Shown in pieces: positions 1 to 7,819 of a DNA stretch of 33,676 nucleotides. The notes below the pieces were generated by a model. The model worked only from the letters and a program-made list of their open reading frames with translations. It ran no database searches and was not told the DNA's origin. The translations under genes were made by a program, and so were the position numbers. The stretch lies in the NCBI GenBank assembly GCA_049601975.1, contig JBMYRC010000035.1, forward strand, positions 1-33,676, given 5' to 3'. Each line of letters starts with the position of its first letter. Position 1 is the first letter of the stretch. Source of the stretch: UBA6544 sp049601975. Its GTDB lineage: Bacteria; Pseudomonadota; Alphaproteobacteria; UBA8366.

Positions 1-83
1 GCGGCGCTCGGCTTGGCTTAGTTGGATTGCGAGGCGTCGATTAGAACATTTGTGACGCTCCGGCCGAGTTTGAATAGGGTGCC

Positions 84-276
84 TCAGGCGAAAGTATATC
101 GTGCTGCGACACAGGGGCGGAGGAATTCGACCGGCAGATTGACGATCTTTGGAAAATGCGTGTATTCGCCCTCGATCAGCACTTTCAGAATTGTCGTATG
201 CTCCAAGAGTCAGCCAACAATCTCCCCCTCCGAAGCACCGATAATTTGGTCGGATTAGGGGAGCAGCAACAGAGTG
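84..276 (-). pseudogene. Possible degraded gene fragment of unknown family
   Basis: On the minus strand one frame reads as protein-like sequence for about 55 codons: SDQIIGASEGEIVG, an in-frame TGA, then LLEHTTILKVLIEGEY and a tail ending in AARYTFA before a TGA at 84-86. The amino-acid mix resembles real coding sequence more than the plus-strand reading does, but there is no start codon with a ribosome binding site and I do not recognise the family. Together with the other broken genes nearby this may be an eroded remnant. Positions 1-83 hold nothing I can name. Confidence 0.2.
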
Positions 277-840
277 CTACCGCGTTCGATCAAAATAATT
301 GAAATGACTAGCTGGACTGTTATTAATTTCTCCCTTTGAGTGGTCGCGCCATTTCCATGGGGCCTCGATCCGGCCTGACCAAAACCCCATTCCCTTGCCA
401 CGGGCGCGCCCTTCCGCTACGGTATAGTTGGTCGCTTGAGCACGGGCGGCGAGGGCGTGACCCGTCAATACCATCTCCAATGCCACATCGAATTTCTCAC
501 CTCGCGTGGCGCCGTTCTCTGTGTTTCGAAAATAGCTTTTCACCCGACATATCGCGGCCAAACTCCCATCTTCGTTGCGTGCCGTAATGTTGCAATCCAA
601 CGGGTCGGCGCCGATATAAAGAAAAAGCCGGCGCTTAGCGGCATGTCCGCAATTGAACTGCTTACCCTTCTTATCGCTGCAGAATTGATCCATCTCAGGC
701 GCGTCGATGCCGTGAAGATGGATCGTGGTTTCACCAATTGCCACCGTATCCCCATCGATGACGGTGGCCTGACCCGATAAGGTTTTGCCGGCGGCGGGGA
801 AGGTCACGGCAATCAAGATCGGTAGGAGGATGCGAAACAT
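277..840 (-). CDS. Secreted staphylococcal-nuclease-like (TNase/SNc) protein, active site atypical
   Basis: The 187-residue product has an N-terminal hydrophobic signal peptide (MFRILLPILIAVTFPAAG) followed by an SNc fold: the beta-strand motif VIDGDTVAIGETTIHLHGIDAPE, a GHAAKRRL helix motif and a C-terminal GFWSGRIEAPWKWR segment typical of the proteobacterial members. The start at 840 is chosen because the signal peptide begins there; the longer open frame upstream adds 24 residues that do not look like part of the family. In most relatives the residue before LxGIDAPE is the catalytic arginine (IRLxGIDAPE); here it is His. The usual DRYGR-type segment around the second arginine reads NEDGS. 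The fold is clear, but nuclease activity is doubtful; the protein may be inactive or bind a ligand. Confidence 0.75.
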   Translation of the reverse strand: MFRILLPILIAVTFPAAGKTLSGQATVIDGDTVAIGETTIHLHGIDAPEMDQFCSDKKGKQFNCGHAAKRRLFLYIGADPLDCNITARNEDGSLAAICRVKSYFRNTENGATRGEKFDVALEMVLTGHALAARAQATNYTVAEGRARGKGMGFWSGRIEAPWKWRDHSKGEINNSPASHFNYFDRTR

Positions 841-907
841 AGACCGGATTGTAATCCAATCGAGGTGGCGATGCCCAGAGGAACGCGTTTGGTCAAATCC
901 TCCTATC

Positions 908-980
908 GTCATTTCCGCGATGGCGGGAATCTAGAACCCTTTGTACGAAACAACTGGATTCCTGCCATCGCTGGAATGAC
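908..980. repeat. Palindromic REP-like element upstream of the RraA-like pseudogene
   Basis: Left arm at about 908-932 begins GTCATTTCCGCGATGGCGGG; right arm at about 957-980 ends CATCGCTGGAATGAC. The arms are reverse complements with a few mismatches and about 24 bases between them, so the transcript can form a long hairpin. The GTCATTcC...GgAATGAC ends match those of the larger elements at 1731 and 31446. It lies between two genes and has no coding content, as expected of a small non-autonomous palindromic repeat. Confidence 0.75.
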
Positions 981-1028
981 AGTTATAAGATCGCTGTGAT
1001 AGTAGAATTGAAATGAGGAGTCGTCCCT

Positions 1029-1688
1029 ATGTCCAACAATCCCATGATGACCACACGCAAGTAATTTGAGCGTATCCCGACCGAAATGTTGAAAAAGTTC
1101 GAGGGATTACCGATCGGCTGGATTTGCGATTCCAATGGCCGTTAGGGCGGCCTCGGCGGCGGTATTTTGCCGATCTGCAACAACACGCCCGTTGTCGGTA
1201 CCGCGTTCAGGGTCTCCTATACGGTGGCGAACAATATCGGTCTTCATGTGGTATTGAAGTATATTCAATCGGGTGACGTGCTGGTCGTTAAAGGCGAGGA
1301 GGCTGGCGAATGCGCGGTCACCGATGATTTGATGATGGGCATGGCGCATAACAATGGATTATGGGCGTTTATCACTGATACCCATATCCGCAACGGTGAC
1401 GGGCTGGAGCCCCTCAATATCGCTCTCTTTGCCAATGGGTTGAACCCCAATGGACCGTATAAAGCCGGTCCTGGTAAGATCGGTCTACCGATGTCAATTG
1501 GTGGCTACATCGTTGAGTCCGGCGAGCTGATTGTCGGCGACACTGACAATGTCGCTGTGGTGAAGTGCGCCGATATTGATGCGGTGTTGGCAGATTTAGC
1601 GGGCACGTCGGAGAAAGAAAAAGGCGCTGAAGCGAGCAATGCCGAGGTGCAAAAATTTATGGAGATCGCCGATGTGGCGCTTGCGTAG
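1029..1688 (+). pseudogene. RraA / HMG-aldolase-like family gene broken by two in-frame stops
   Basis: Reading one frame from the ATG at 1029, which has an AGGAG ribosome binding site at 1016-1020, gives a 219-codon RraA-family protein, the usual length for the family. It is interrupted by TAA at 1062-1064 (codon 12) and TAG at 1143-1145 (codon 39). Between the stops the frame still reads FERIPTEMLKKFEGLPIGWI, and after the second it continues GGLGGGILPICNNTP and on to a normal C-terminus, including the ITDTHIR segment with the substrate-binding Arg (followed by Asn rather than the usual Asp) and the SGELIVGDTDNVAVV strand. RraA-family proteins are aldolases/decarboxylases of 4-hydroxy-4-methyl-2-oxoglutarate-type acids or RNase E regulators. 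With no frame change and two nonsense codons this is a recently inactivated gene. A shorter product from an internal start at 1167 would lack the N-terminal part of the fold. Confidence 0.85.
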
Positions 1689-1730
1689 GTCAAGGTGAAA
1701 TAGGTGGTGCTGTCGCCACAAGTACCAACA

Positions 1731-1846
1731 CGTCATTCCGGACGCGTTAGTGATCCGAATTAGTGCCTGAGTTTGGCGAACGGAAAAATTGGTCGGGAGT
1801 ATCGCTCGGGCAATAATTCCGGCTTTGCTTCGTATCCCGGAATGAT
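1731..1846. repeat. Dispersed palindromic-ended repeat, copy A
   Basis: The element begins CGTCATTCCGGACGCG and ends CGTATCCCGGAATGAT, so its ends form an inverted repeat (GTCATTCCGG / CCGGAATGA). Its left half matches copy B at 31446 in order: CGTCATT, GGACGCG, a GATCCG/GACCCGG block, then AATTAGTGCCTGAGT against AATTAGGGCCTGAGT. Its right half matches around ATAATTCCGG and CCGGAATGA. It fills most of the 188-base gap between the RraA-like pseudogene and the oxygenase gene. Confidence 0.7.
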
Positions 1847-1876
1847 AAATTTATCAATTCGGTACTGCGCGTTTTG

Positions 1877-2692
1877 CTAATCCGCCAGCTCCCGTCCCGC
1901 CGCGATCACACCGTCGTCCGGGCCGACGGTTAGCGGTGTCCAGTTGCGTGACCGCACATAATCCGGTCGTGGCTTCTCAATATCAACTGGTCGGTTCTTG
2001 CATTGATTGAAGCAGAAAAATATCTGCCACCGATCTTCAGCTGAGAGATTGTGGCCGGAAGCGTGGAGTAGGTTGCAATGGAAGATTGCGGCCGTGCCCG
2101 CACCACCGGTAATCGGGACCGGTGCCGGTAAGCGCTTCATATAATCCTTCATGTCCGAGGTCTTGGTAACCAAGAGCTTATAGGCTGTTGATTCATCCAA
2201 GCGCGGGTCGGAACGGCCTCCCTTGTGGCTGCCCGGCAAGACATACATACATCCGTTGAGCGGCGTTGCCTCGGTCAGTACGACGGTCATCGTCGCCATG
2301 TTCGGTTCTGCAATACCATCCAAATGCCATGCATGGAAATCTTGATGCCACATCCAAGCGGAACCTTCGATGGCCGCTTTCATGTTGAGTTTGCTGTGAT
2401 GCATGTAAAGGTTATCGTCGTTTAAGCACTGTTGTGCGGCGCGCAGGACGCGATTGGTGCGGGAGGCAGCACGGAAGGCCGGTGAAGCGGTCTCGCCGTC
2501 CTCTTCGTGCAGACGAAACATGATCTTAACGGTCTCTTCCTCGCCTTCGCGCACGACCATTTCAGAGTTTATTTTTGAGACACGGTCAGTCTCTCGGCGC
2601 AGGACGTCGACTTCCTCTTTATTAAAAAGGTTCGGGAATAATAGGAAACCGTCGCGGTTGAATTGGACGACTTGTTCGGGACTTAGTTCCAT
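1877..2692 (-). CDS. Phytanoyl-CoA dioxygenase (PhyH) family oxygenase
   Basis: The 271-residue protein is a non-haem Fe(II)/2-oxoglutarate oxygenase of the PhyH family, which hydroxylates a carbon of a small acid or CoA ester while decarboxylating 2-oxoglutarate. The N-terminus (QVVQFNRDGFLLFPNLF) is the classic start of the family. The iron ligands are visible as H116-x-D118 in MWHQDFHAWH and a distal His at about 210 in LLHASGHNLS, followed by the 2-oxoglutarate-binding Arg at 221. The LPGSHKGG motif at 152-159 is also typical. The start at 2692 has a GGAGGA ribosome binding site. It is transcribed divergently from the CoA-transferase at 2808 across a 115-base gap that should hold both promoters. 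The substrate cannot be told from the sequence. Confidence 0.88.
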   Translation of the reverse strand: MELSPEQVVQFNRDGFLLFPNLFNKEEVDVLRRETDRVSKINSEMVVREGEEETVKIMFRLHEEDGETASPAFRAASRTNRVLRAAQQCLNDDNLYMHHSKLNMKAAIEGSAWMWHQDFHAWHLDGIAEPNMATMTVVLTEATPLNGCMYVLPGSHKGGRSDPRLDESTAYKLLVTKTSDMKDYMKRLPAPVPITGGAGTAAIFHCNLLHASGHNLSAEDRWQIFFCFNQCKNRPVDIEKPRPDYVRSRNWTPLTVGPDDGVIAAGRELAD

Positions 2693-2807
2693 AAGGCGTT
2701 CCTCCGTTTGGAAATAAGTGTAACTCGGACTTCTCGGGCGTCATCCCCTTTTCGCGTGCACGGCGCGGCCTAACTCCAGCCTAAACCGATCACGGGGGAT
2801 TTCTGAT

Positions 2808-4007
2808 ATGGCGCAATCCGGTCTACCGCCGCTCGTCGGCCTCAAGGTCTTGGACCTCTCGCGGATTATCGCGGGTCCGCTCTGCTGTCAGCAATTGGCG
2901 GATATGGGGGCCGATGTGCTCAAGGTGGAAAACCCAAAGACAGGCGACGATTCGCGCAGCTCCACCCGGCCGATGGCCGGTGAGGACTCGCATTTCTTTC
3001 AGGCCTTCAACAAGAACAAGCGTAGCATCGGGCTCGATTTTCGTGAAGGTGAGGGGAAGGAGATATTTTTCAAACTTTTGGAAAAAGCCGATGTGCTGAT
3101 GGAGAATTTCCGCCCCGGCGTGATGACCCGCTACGGCCTCGATTATGCGTCGATCAAGGAACGCTTTCCCCGCTTGGTGTATTGTTCGGTCTCGGCTTAT
3201 GGCGAGACGGGCTCACTCTCTGATCGGCCCGGTTTCGATCCGGTCTTGCAGGCGGAATCGGGATTGATGTCGATGACCGGCGAGGCCGACGGGCCGCCGT
3301 TGCGCCATCCGGTTTCTATCATCGATATCATGACGGCATTGCATTCGGTCGGTGCTATCATGGCGGCGCTCTGGGCGCGGCGGGACACGGGGACGGGCCA
3401 GCACATCGAATTGGCGTTGATGGACGTCGCTGTGGCGGCCCTATCGAATGCGGGGCAATCCTTTCTGATGTCGGGGGAGCAGCTGCCGCGGGCTGGTAAT
3501 TCACATCCCTTGTCGACGCCAACCAATCTATTCAGCGCATCGGATGGTGATCTCTATATGGCGTGTGCGTCGAATCGGTTGTTCGGAAAGTTTTGCCGCG
3601 AGGTCATTGACCGGCCCGACCTACCTTACGATCCACGTTTCAAGACAACCAGCGACCGCTTCGACAATCGGCCGGAATTGTTCGAAATCCTGAACGGAAT
3701 CTTTGCGACCAAGACTCGTGCCGAGTGGTTGGTGAAGATGCGCCATCTGCCGGCCGGGGCGCTGCAGAATTTTGAGGAAGCGCTGAATTCCGAGATCGTC
3801 AAGGAACGTGGCATGGTGACCATGGTCAAGCATCCGCTAGCGGGTCCGATAAAGGTTCTCGGCTCGCCGTTGAACTTCTCCGACACGCCCATTCGCGAAT
3901 TCACGGCGGCGCCGTTGCTTGGTGCGGATACGGATGATGTTTTGCACGGTCTGGGATACGATGACGCCAAGATCAACGCCTTGCGTGAGGCGGGGACCGT
4001 AAATTAG
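2808..4007 (+). CDS. CaiB/BaiF family (class III) CoA-transferase
   Basis: The 399-residue protein has the full length of class III CoA-transferases, which move CoA between carboxylic acids through an aspartyl-CoA thioester. Family marks are the N-terminal VLDLSRIIAGPLCCQ block with GADVLKVENPKTGDD, the NKNKRSIGLDF motif near 68-78, ENFRPGVMTRYG near 99-110 and the catalytic Asp at 173 in VSIIDIMTALHS. The ATG follows a GGGGGA-type ribosome binding site. A RidA-family gene follows 16 bases downstream on the same strand, so the two are probably co-transcribed. The donor and acceptor acids cannot be read from sequence; pairing with a RidA protein and a divergent oxygenase suggests catabolism of a hydroxylated or amino acid-derived acid. 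Confidence 0.9.
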   Translation: MAQSGLPPLVGLKVLDLSRIIAGPLCCQQLADMGADVLKVENPKTGDDSRSSTRPMAGEDSHFFQAFNKNKRSIGLDFREGEGKEIFFKLLEKADVLMENFRPGVMTRYGLDYASIKERFPRLVYCSVSAYGETGSLSDRPGFDPVLQAESGLMSMTGEADGPPLRHPVSIIDIMTALHSVGAIMAALWARRDTGTGQHIELALMDVAVAALSNAGQSFLMSGEQLPRAGNSHPLSTPTNLFSASDGDLYMACASNRLFGKFCREVIDRPDLPYDPRFKTTSDRFDNRPELFEILNGIFATKTRAEWLVKMRHLPAGALQNFEEALNSEIVKERGMVTMVKHPLAGPIKVLGSPLNFSDTPIREFTAAPLLGADTDDVLHGLGYDDAKINALREAGTVN

Positions 4008-4023
4008 TCAGGGGAATTCAGGT

Positions 4024-4419
4024 ATGGCCGAGCCTATCTTTCACAGTTTCGCGGCGGCGCCGAACAAGGTGGCGCCGTTTAGTCATGCGGTGGAATGCGA
4101 CGGCTGGATTCAATTGACCGGCCAAATGCCGACCTATCCGGAAGATGACGCGAAACCATTACCGGACGGGGTCGAAGCGCAAACTCGACGGGTCATAGAG
4201 AATTTGATCATCGTACTCGGCGAGCTGGGATTGGACCTCTCGCATATCCTGTCGTGCCGGGTCTATCTGACGGATTTCTACCGCGATTTTGACGTTATGA
4301 ACGAGACATATAAATCTTATTTTCCGGCGGACCGATTGCCGGCACGTACTTGTGTCGGTGTCACAGGATTAGCGCGGGAGGCGTTGGTCGAGATCGATAT
4401 GGTGGCGAAGCGGCCGTAG
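4024..4419 (+). CDS. RidA (YjgF/YER057c/UK114) family protein
   Basis: The 131-residue protein has the length and motifs of RidA enamine/imine deaminases: ITLTGQMP-like segment WIQLTGQMP at 28-36, a central helix with TRRVIENL, the VYLTDFYRDFDVMNETY strand-helix unit and the C-terminal ARTCVGVTGLAREALVEID segment. Arg108 corresponds to the substrate-carboxylate-binding Arg of the active family. It begins 16 bases after the CoA-transferase with an AGGGGA ribosome binding site, so an operon is likely. RidA proteins hydrolyse reactive 2-aminoacrylate-type intermediates; in a catabolic operon the protein may act on a pathway-specific imine instead. Confidence 0.9.
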   Translation: MAEPIFHSFAAAPNKVAPFSHAVECDGWIQLTGQMPTYPEDDAKPLPDGVEAQTRRVIENLIIVLGELGLDLSHILSCRVYLTDFYRDFDVMNETYKSYFPADRLPARTCVGVTGLAREALVEIDMVAKRP

Positions 4420-4592
4420 CGTTGCGTCAGAGTATCGAAGGCTTTTAGATCCTCGGCTTTGTAGTCGGCGAAGCGAGCGGTATCGCAGCGGATCGATTAG
4501 ATGGATATCTCCACCGCACTACCCCGGCGATTACATTCGATGTCGCATCCGGTTTTCAAAAGCCCGCAATTAGTTTTAATCAATTCCCGGTT
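4420..4592. other. Gap with a possible minus-strand coding remnant
   Basis: No complete gene is visible here. On the minus strand a short stretch at about 4430-4490 reads RCDTARFADYKAEDLKAFDT, which looks protein-like but has a stop upstream and runs antisense into the RidA gene. It could be an eroded gene end. I see no terminator with a clear hairpin and T-run. Confidence 0.2.
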
Positions 4593-5099
4593 TTAGGCAA
4601 TTTGCTGCTGCTGTATCTTGTCGTCCTGCAACGTCGGCAAGATCATATGGAGCATCAGTGGATAGCGCTGTCCCTTGCCGATCATCACCGATTTGAAGAA
4701 GCTGAAGAACCCGCTGACGATAGCTTCTGTGGCCAGGCCACCCGGTACTTCCAATGTAATGGCGAGAGTGCGTTTGGCCGGTGCGTATCCGTCCTTGGCG
4801 CAATAGACGGTAACGGGCGAAGCTTTAATCAGCACCGACAGCAGGCCCGATCCATGCATCCCATGCCGTTAAGCTGTGCCCGAAAATTGATAGCTGGCAC
4901 TGCTCGGGATGACCACCAGTTGGACGGTCTGGATATTACCGTTGGCTCCGCGCTGCTGCACGACCCCAGGGCGGTTGGGAGCCGAGCTTAAATTAGGCGC
5001 GCAAGCAGTCAACAAAGCTGCGAAAACAGTAAATATGATCAATGTATGCATTGCTATCACTAAAAGGTAGAGCGCGTCGCGAGTCATTGTCGTAGCCAA
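4593..5099 (-). pseudogene. Lipoprotein gene interrupted by an in-frame TAA
   Basis: The first part (5099 to 4869, 76 residues) has a signal peptide with the lipobox LLTAC, then APNLSSAPNRPG and a beta-rich stretch ending YQFSGTA. A TAA at 4869-4871 stops it. The same frame continues without shift as RHGMHGSGLLSVLIKASPVT, then VYCAKDGYAPAKRTLAITLE and a C-terminus ending DDKIQQQQ. Read through, this is one 168-residue lipoprotein with a PEGA-like pattern (a serine/proline-rich start, then VTVYCAKDGY). The second half has its own ATG (4857-4859) but no signal peptide, so it would make little sense alone. I therefore read it as one gene with a nonsense mutation, next to the S41 protease on the same strand. 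The function of the family is not known to me. Confidence 0.6.
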
Positions 5100-5112
5100 C
5101 CTGTCAGGCTGG

Positions 5113-6462
5113 TTATCGCATCTTCGGAAGCGCGTTTACAAATCGATCTATTTGACCGTTGTTCTGCAGAAACAGAATAGCACAACCGAGCACCTGGTCT
5201 TCCGATTTTCCGGCGACGGGGCAGCGATCGATGGCCACCGCTGCCGCACTGTAAGTCGGGCGCGGATCCTCGTTGATGACAATATCCGGGAGCACCCCGA
5301 CACCGTGAATCTGGAGGCCGGCGGCGGTCATGTATTTATGGGTCGTGAACTTTATTCGGCCCAGCGCACCGAACGGATAGGCGGTCTGGACGATACCTTT
5401 GCCGTAGCTTCGCGTTCCCATGATTACAGCCCGCCTGTTGTCGCTAAGGGCTGAGGACACTATTTCAGCCGCCGAGGCGGTGGCTTCATTCTGTAACAAA
5501 ATAATTGGCAGGCCTTTGATATAATCTCCGCGATAGGCATCGAACCGGAGCGATCCCTTATTGTCGCGGCCACTCGTGGCAACGATCATGCCTTGTTCTA
5601 AAAAGGCATCAGCCACGAGGACGGCCTGGCCTACGAGTCCGCCCGGATTATTACGCAGATCGAGGATGTAAGCGCGTGGTGCGCTGCCCTTCATTTCATT
5701 GCGAATTTCCGCTAATGCCTTTCGCAGGAGCTTTTCGGTATTTGGACCGAAAAAAGCTATGCGAATATAGGCGAAATCCCCGAACACACCATGGCGTACG
5801 GGACGAACGCGAAATCGGGTTCGCGGCACAGACAGGCCGATTTTCTGGTCGCCTCTCCGTTGAATACGGAGCAAGACGTCGGTTCCGAGAGGCCCACGGA
5901 TCCGTTGCATCGCCTCGGTGAGTGTTGCACCGTGGACGGCTTCGCGGTCGATCTCAACAATCAGGTCGCCGGGCTCCACTCCTGCTTTTTGCGCTGGACT
6001 ACCATCTAGCGGAGCGATCACTTTCAATTGTCCATCCACGATCGTGGCTTCAATGCCTATGCTACCCGTCCGCTTACCGCGTTTGCGCATACGCCGTTCG
6101 TCGAATGTGGCGTAGGGATCATTGAGACGCCGCACCAGGGTATCGATGGCGGCGTAAGATAAATCGGCGGGTGGTGTTTCGACGGGTTGGCGGCGCAATG
6201 TGCTAGCCGCGAAATTAGCAAGCTCGCGGATCGCGTATGGTTCGATAAATGAGCGCGATATTCGTTCGATGATTTTATGGATGAAATCAAGCGCCTGGGT
6301 TCGATCGTCTTCGAGGCTGTTCGCATCGACTTTGGCGCGAAAGGCAGCGTCCAAGGATAGAAGGGCAGCTTTATCTTCAAGAGATTGTGCCGTTGTGTCG
6401 GTCGGCGCATTTGCGGCCGCCAGGAGTAAAACAATTGCGAAGAATGTAGTGCGGAGCCGCAT
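5113..6462 (-). CDS. S41 family (C-terminal processing) periplasmic serine protease
   Basis: The protein of about 449 residues has an N-terminal signal peptide, a helical N-terminal region, a PDZ domain (GSIGIEATIVDGQ through PGDLIVEID, roughly residues 135-215 counted from the upstream ATG) and the S41 tail-specific protease domain. Catalytic Ser is in NEATASAAEIV (about 334) and the catalytic Lys in RSYGKGIVQ (about 359). The LDLRNNPGGL strand before them is diagnostic. The start at 6462 is preferred over the ATG at 6474 because GGGGG lies six bases upstream of it while the upstream ATG has no ribosome binding site. CtpA-like proteases trim or degrade periplasmic proteins and cell-wall hydrolase regulators; a broken lipoprotein gene follows on the same strand 13 bases downstream. 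Confidence 0.9.
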   Translation of the reverse strand: MRLRTTFFAIVLLLAAANAPTDTTAQSLEDKAALLSLDAAFRAKVDANSLEDDRTQALDFIHKIIERISRSFIEPYAIRELANFAASTLRRQPVETPPADLSYAAIDTLVRRLNDPYATFDERRMRKRGKRTGSIGIEATIVDGQLKVIAPLDGSPAQKAGVEPGDLIVEIDREAVHGATLTEAMQRIRGPLGTDVLLRIQRRGDQKIGLSVPRTRFRVRPVRHGVFGDFAYIRIAFFGPNTEKLLRKALAEIRNEMKGSAPRAYILDLRNNPGGLVGQAVLVADAFLEQGMIVATSGRDNKGSLRFDAYRGDYIKGLPIILLQNEATASAAEIVSSALSDNRRAVIMGTRSYGKGIVQTAYPFGALGRIKFTTHKYMTAAGLQIHGVGVLPDIVINEDPRPTYSAAAVAIDRCPVAGKSEDQVLGCAILFLQNNGQIDRFVNALPKMR

Positions 6463-6549
6463 TTCTGCCCCCATGCGGCAGTTATCAGTGTGTCACCTAT
6501 GCTGCGGGCCAGGCGGTGACGCCGTCAACTGCAGGCAACAGAGTTTTAT

Positions 6550-6879
6550 CTAATTCGCGGCGCGGGAGCGTGCGATATACAAATCGTCCCGGAGACCTTC
6601 GAAGAAGGTGTCGATTTCAGGATGAGAGACCGGATCGGGGTTTTGTTCCGACACTAAATTCTGTTCGGAAACATAGGCGATATACGGGCCTTGCGCATTT
6701 TCCGCGAGGAGATGATAGAACGGTTGCTCTTTCCGTGGCCGGTTCGTTGCCGGGATTGATTGCCACCATTCCTCGGTATTTGCGAATTTGGGGTCAACAT
6801 CGAATATAACACCGCGAAACGGATGAATCCGGTGTTTGACGATTTGTCCGATCTGAAACTTTGCGGTGCGAATTTCCAT
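6550..6879 (-). CDS. hspQ: Heat shock protein HspQ
   Basis: The 109-residue product matches HspQ (YccV-like): AKFQIGQIVKHRIHPFRGVI, then FDVDPKFANTEEWWQSIP, the PFYHLLAENAQGPYIAYVSEQNL motif and the EIDTFFEGL C-terminal part. HspQ binds hemimethylated DNA in vitro and acts as a specificity enhancer of Lon. The start at 6879 gives the family's usual N-terminus; an open extension of eight residues upstream lacks support. No clear heat-shock promoter was seen by eye. It stands alone, 75 bases upstream of the S41 protease gene on the same strand. Confidence 0.9.
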   Translation of the reverse strand: MEIRTAKFQIGQIVKHRIHPFRGVIFDVDPKFANTEEWWQSIPATNRPRKEQPFYHLLAENAQGPYIAYVSEQNLVSEQNPDPVSHPEIDTFFEGLRDDLYIARSRAAN

Positions 6880-7346
6880 TGGCCGTCGGCTATTAGATAT
6901 CAATTTTGTTGTTTATATCTTGATCGAATACAGCTGCCGGTGCAATCCCGGACACCTAATAAATAACACGCGTGAAGAGCGTTAAACAGCAAGCCGCGTG
7001 AAACCGCAATACGCCAGTGTATTTGGGTTAAGCGTGGAACAAGTGAGCATGTTGCGCGAGGGCTCTGCGAAAGGCCGAACTATTCGCTCTACGATCAATG
7101 TAGTCCCGCCGACGAACACCAGCCAATTCAACATTAGCGGCTTCTCGCAGCACGGTTGCCAGAATTTCATTTTGGGCTTCGCAGGCACTTTGGAAACCTT
7201 CAATCAATCGATAGCTTAGACGACGTGGGTAGCTTATGGCACGTATCCCAACTGAGAATTATAGCCAAATCCCATGGTTTATCCTGGATACGTCTAAAGT
7301 TTTAACAACTGGTTAATGGGAGCTCTCATTCTGCTTAATAAGGACA
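6880..7346. other. 467-base gap with a weak minus-strand coding remnant at 7028-7207
   Basis: No confident gene lies here. On the minus strand a 59-codon frame from a TTG at 7207 to TAA at 7028 reads LIEGFQSACEAQNEILATVL and then an Arg-rich helix ending HAHLFHA. Its composition looks like a real helical protein, but there is no ribosome binding site and I do not recognise it. Two other open frames of about 73 codons on either strand look like chance. The rest appears non-coding and presumably includes the hspQ promoter near 6880-6960. Confidence 0.25.
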
Positions 7347-7748
7347 TTATTCTGCCGCAAGTCGAGCCGTCGCGACCTCCAGCAACACATAGGTGAAGGC
7401 CTTCGAAATAATCCGCCACTGTCCGTCGATTTTCAGCAGGCTTAGATAATCGGTGAAGAAACGGTCGCCGAAGGCGATCTGGACTTTTGCATGCGCGGAT
7501 TCCGGTGCCGAAATATCAATCGAGATAATCCTGTCATAGCGCGGTTGGTTTCGGCTCTTGGGACTGAGGCGCGTCGTCACATACTCGTAGACGGTCCCCA
7601 TGTCGTCATCGACCAACGGACCGTCGGCGGCACTAAAGAGGTGGCAGCTCGGATGAAATATGCGTTCCAGCTTCTCGACATCGCCTTCGTAGAAGCCATC
7701 GAAAAACAGCTCCAACGCCGCCACGACTTCCGCATACGCTTCTCTCAT
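7347..7748 (-). CDS. SnoaL/NTF2-like family protein (putative lumazine-binding type)
   Basis: The 133-residue protein has the cone-shaped NTF2-like pattern: an N-terminal helix (EVVAALELFFDGFYEGDVEKLERIF), a HPSCHLFS turn, then strands with ISAPESAHAKVQIAFGDRFF and a final LLKIDGQWRIISKAFTYV. Such proteins are small cyclases, isomerases or hydrolase subunits, or bind ligands without catalysis, so the function stays open. The ATG at 7748 follows GGGAG at good spacing. It is divergent from the gamma-carbonic-anhydrase-like gene across 71 bases. Confidence 0.8.
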   Translation of the reverse strand: MREAYAEVVAALELFFDGFYEGDVEKLERIFHPSCHLFSAADGPLVDDDMGTVYEYVTTRLSPKSRNQPRYDRIISIDISAPESAHAKVQIAFGDRFFTDYLSLLKIDGQWRIISKAFTYVLLEVATARLAAE

Positions 7749-7819
7749 CCGTGTTTCTCCCTGGCCGGTGCCGGTTCGCCGCCTAAACTAACTGGAAACA
7801 TAATAGACCGAAGAGCGAT

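Noticed and set aside
22..258. Plus-strand frame of 78 codons at the window start
   Set aside because: No ribosome binding site, poor composition, and the opposite strand looks more protein-like.
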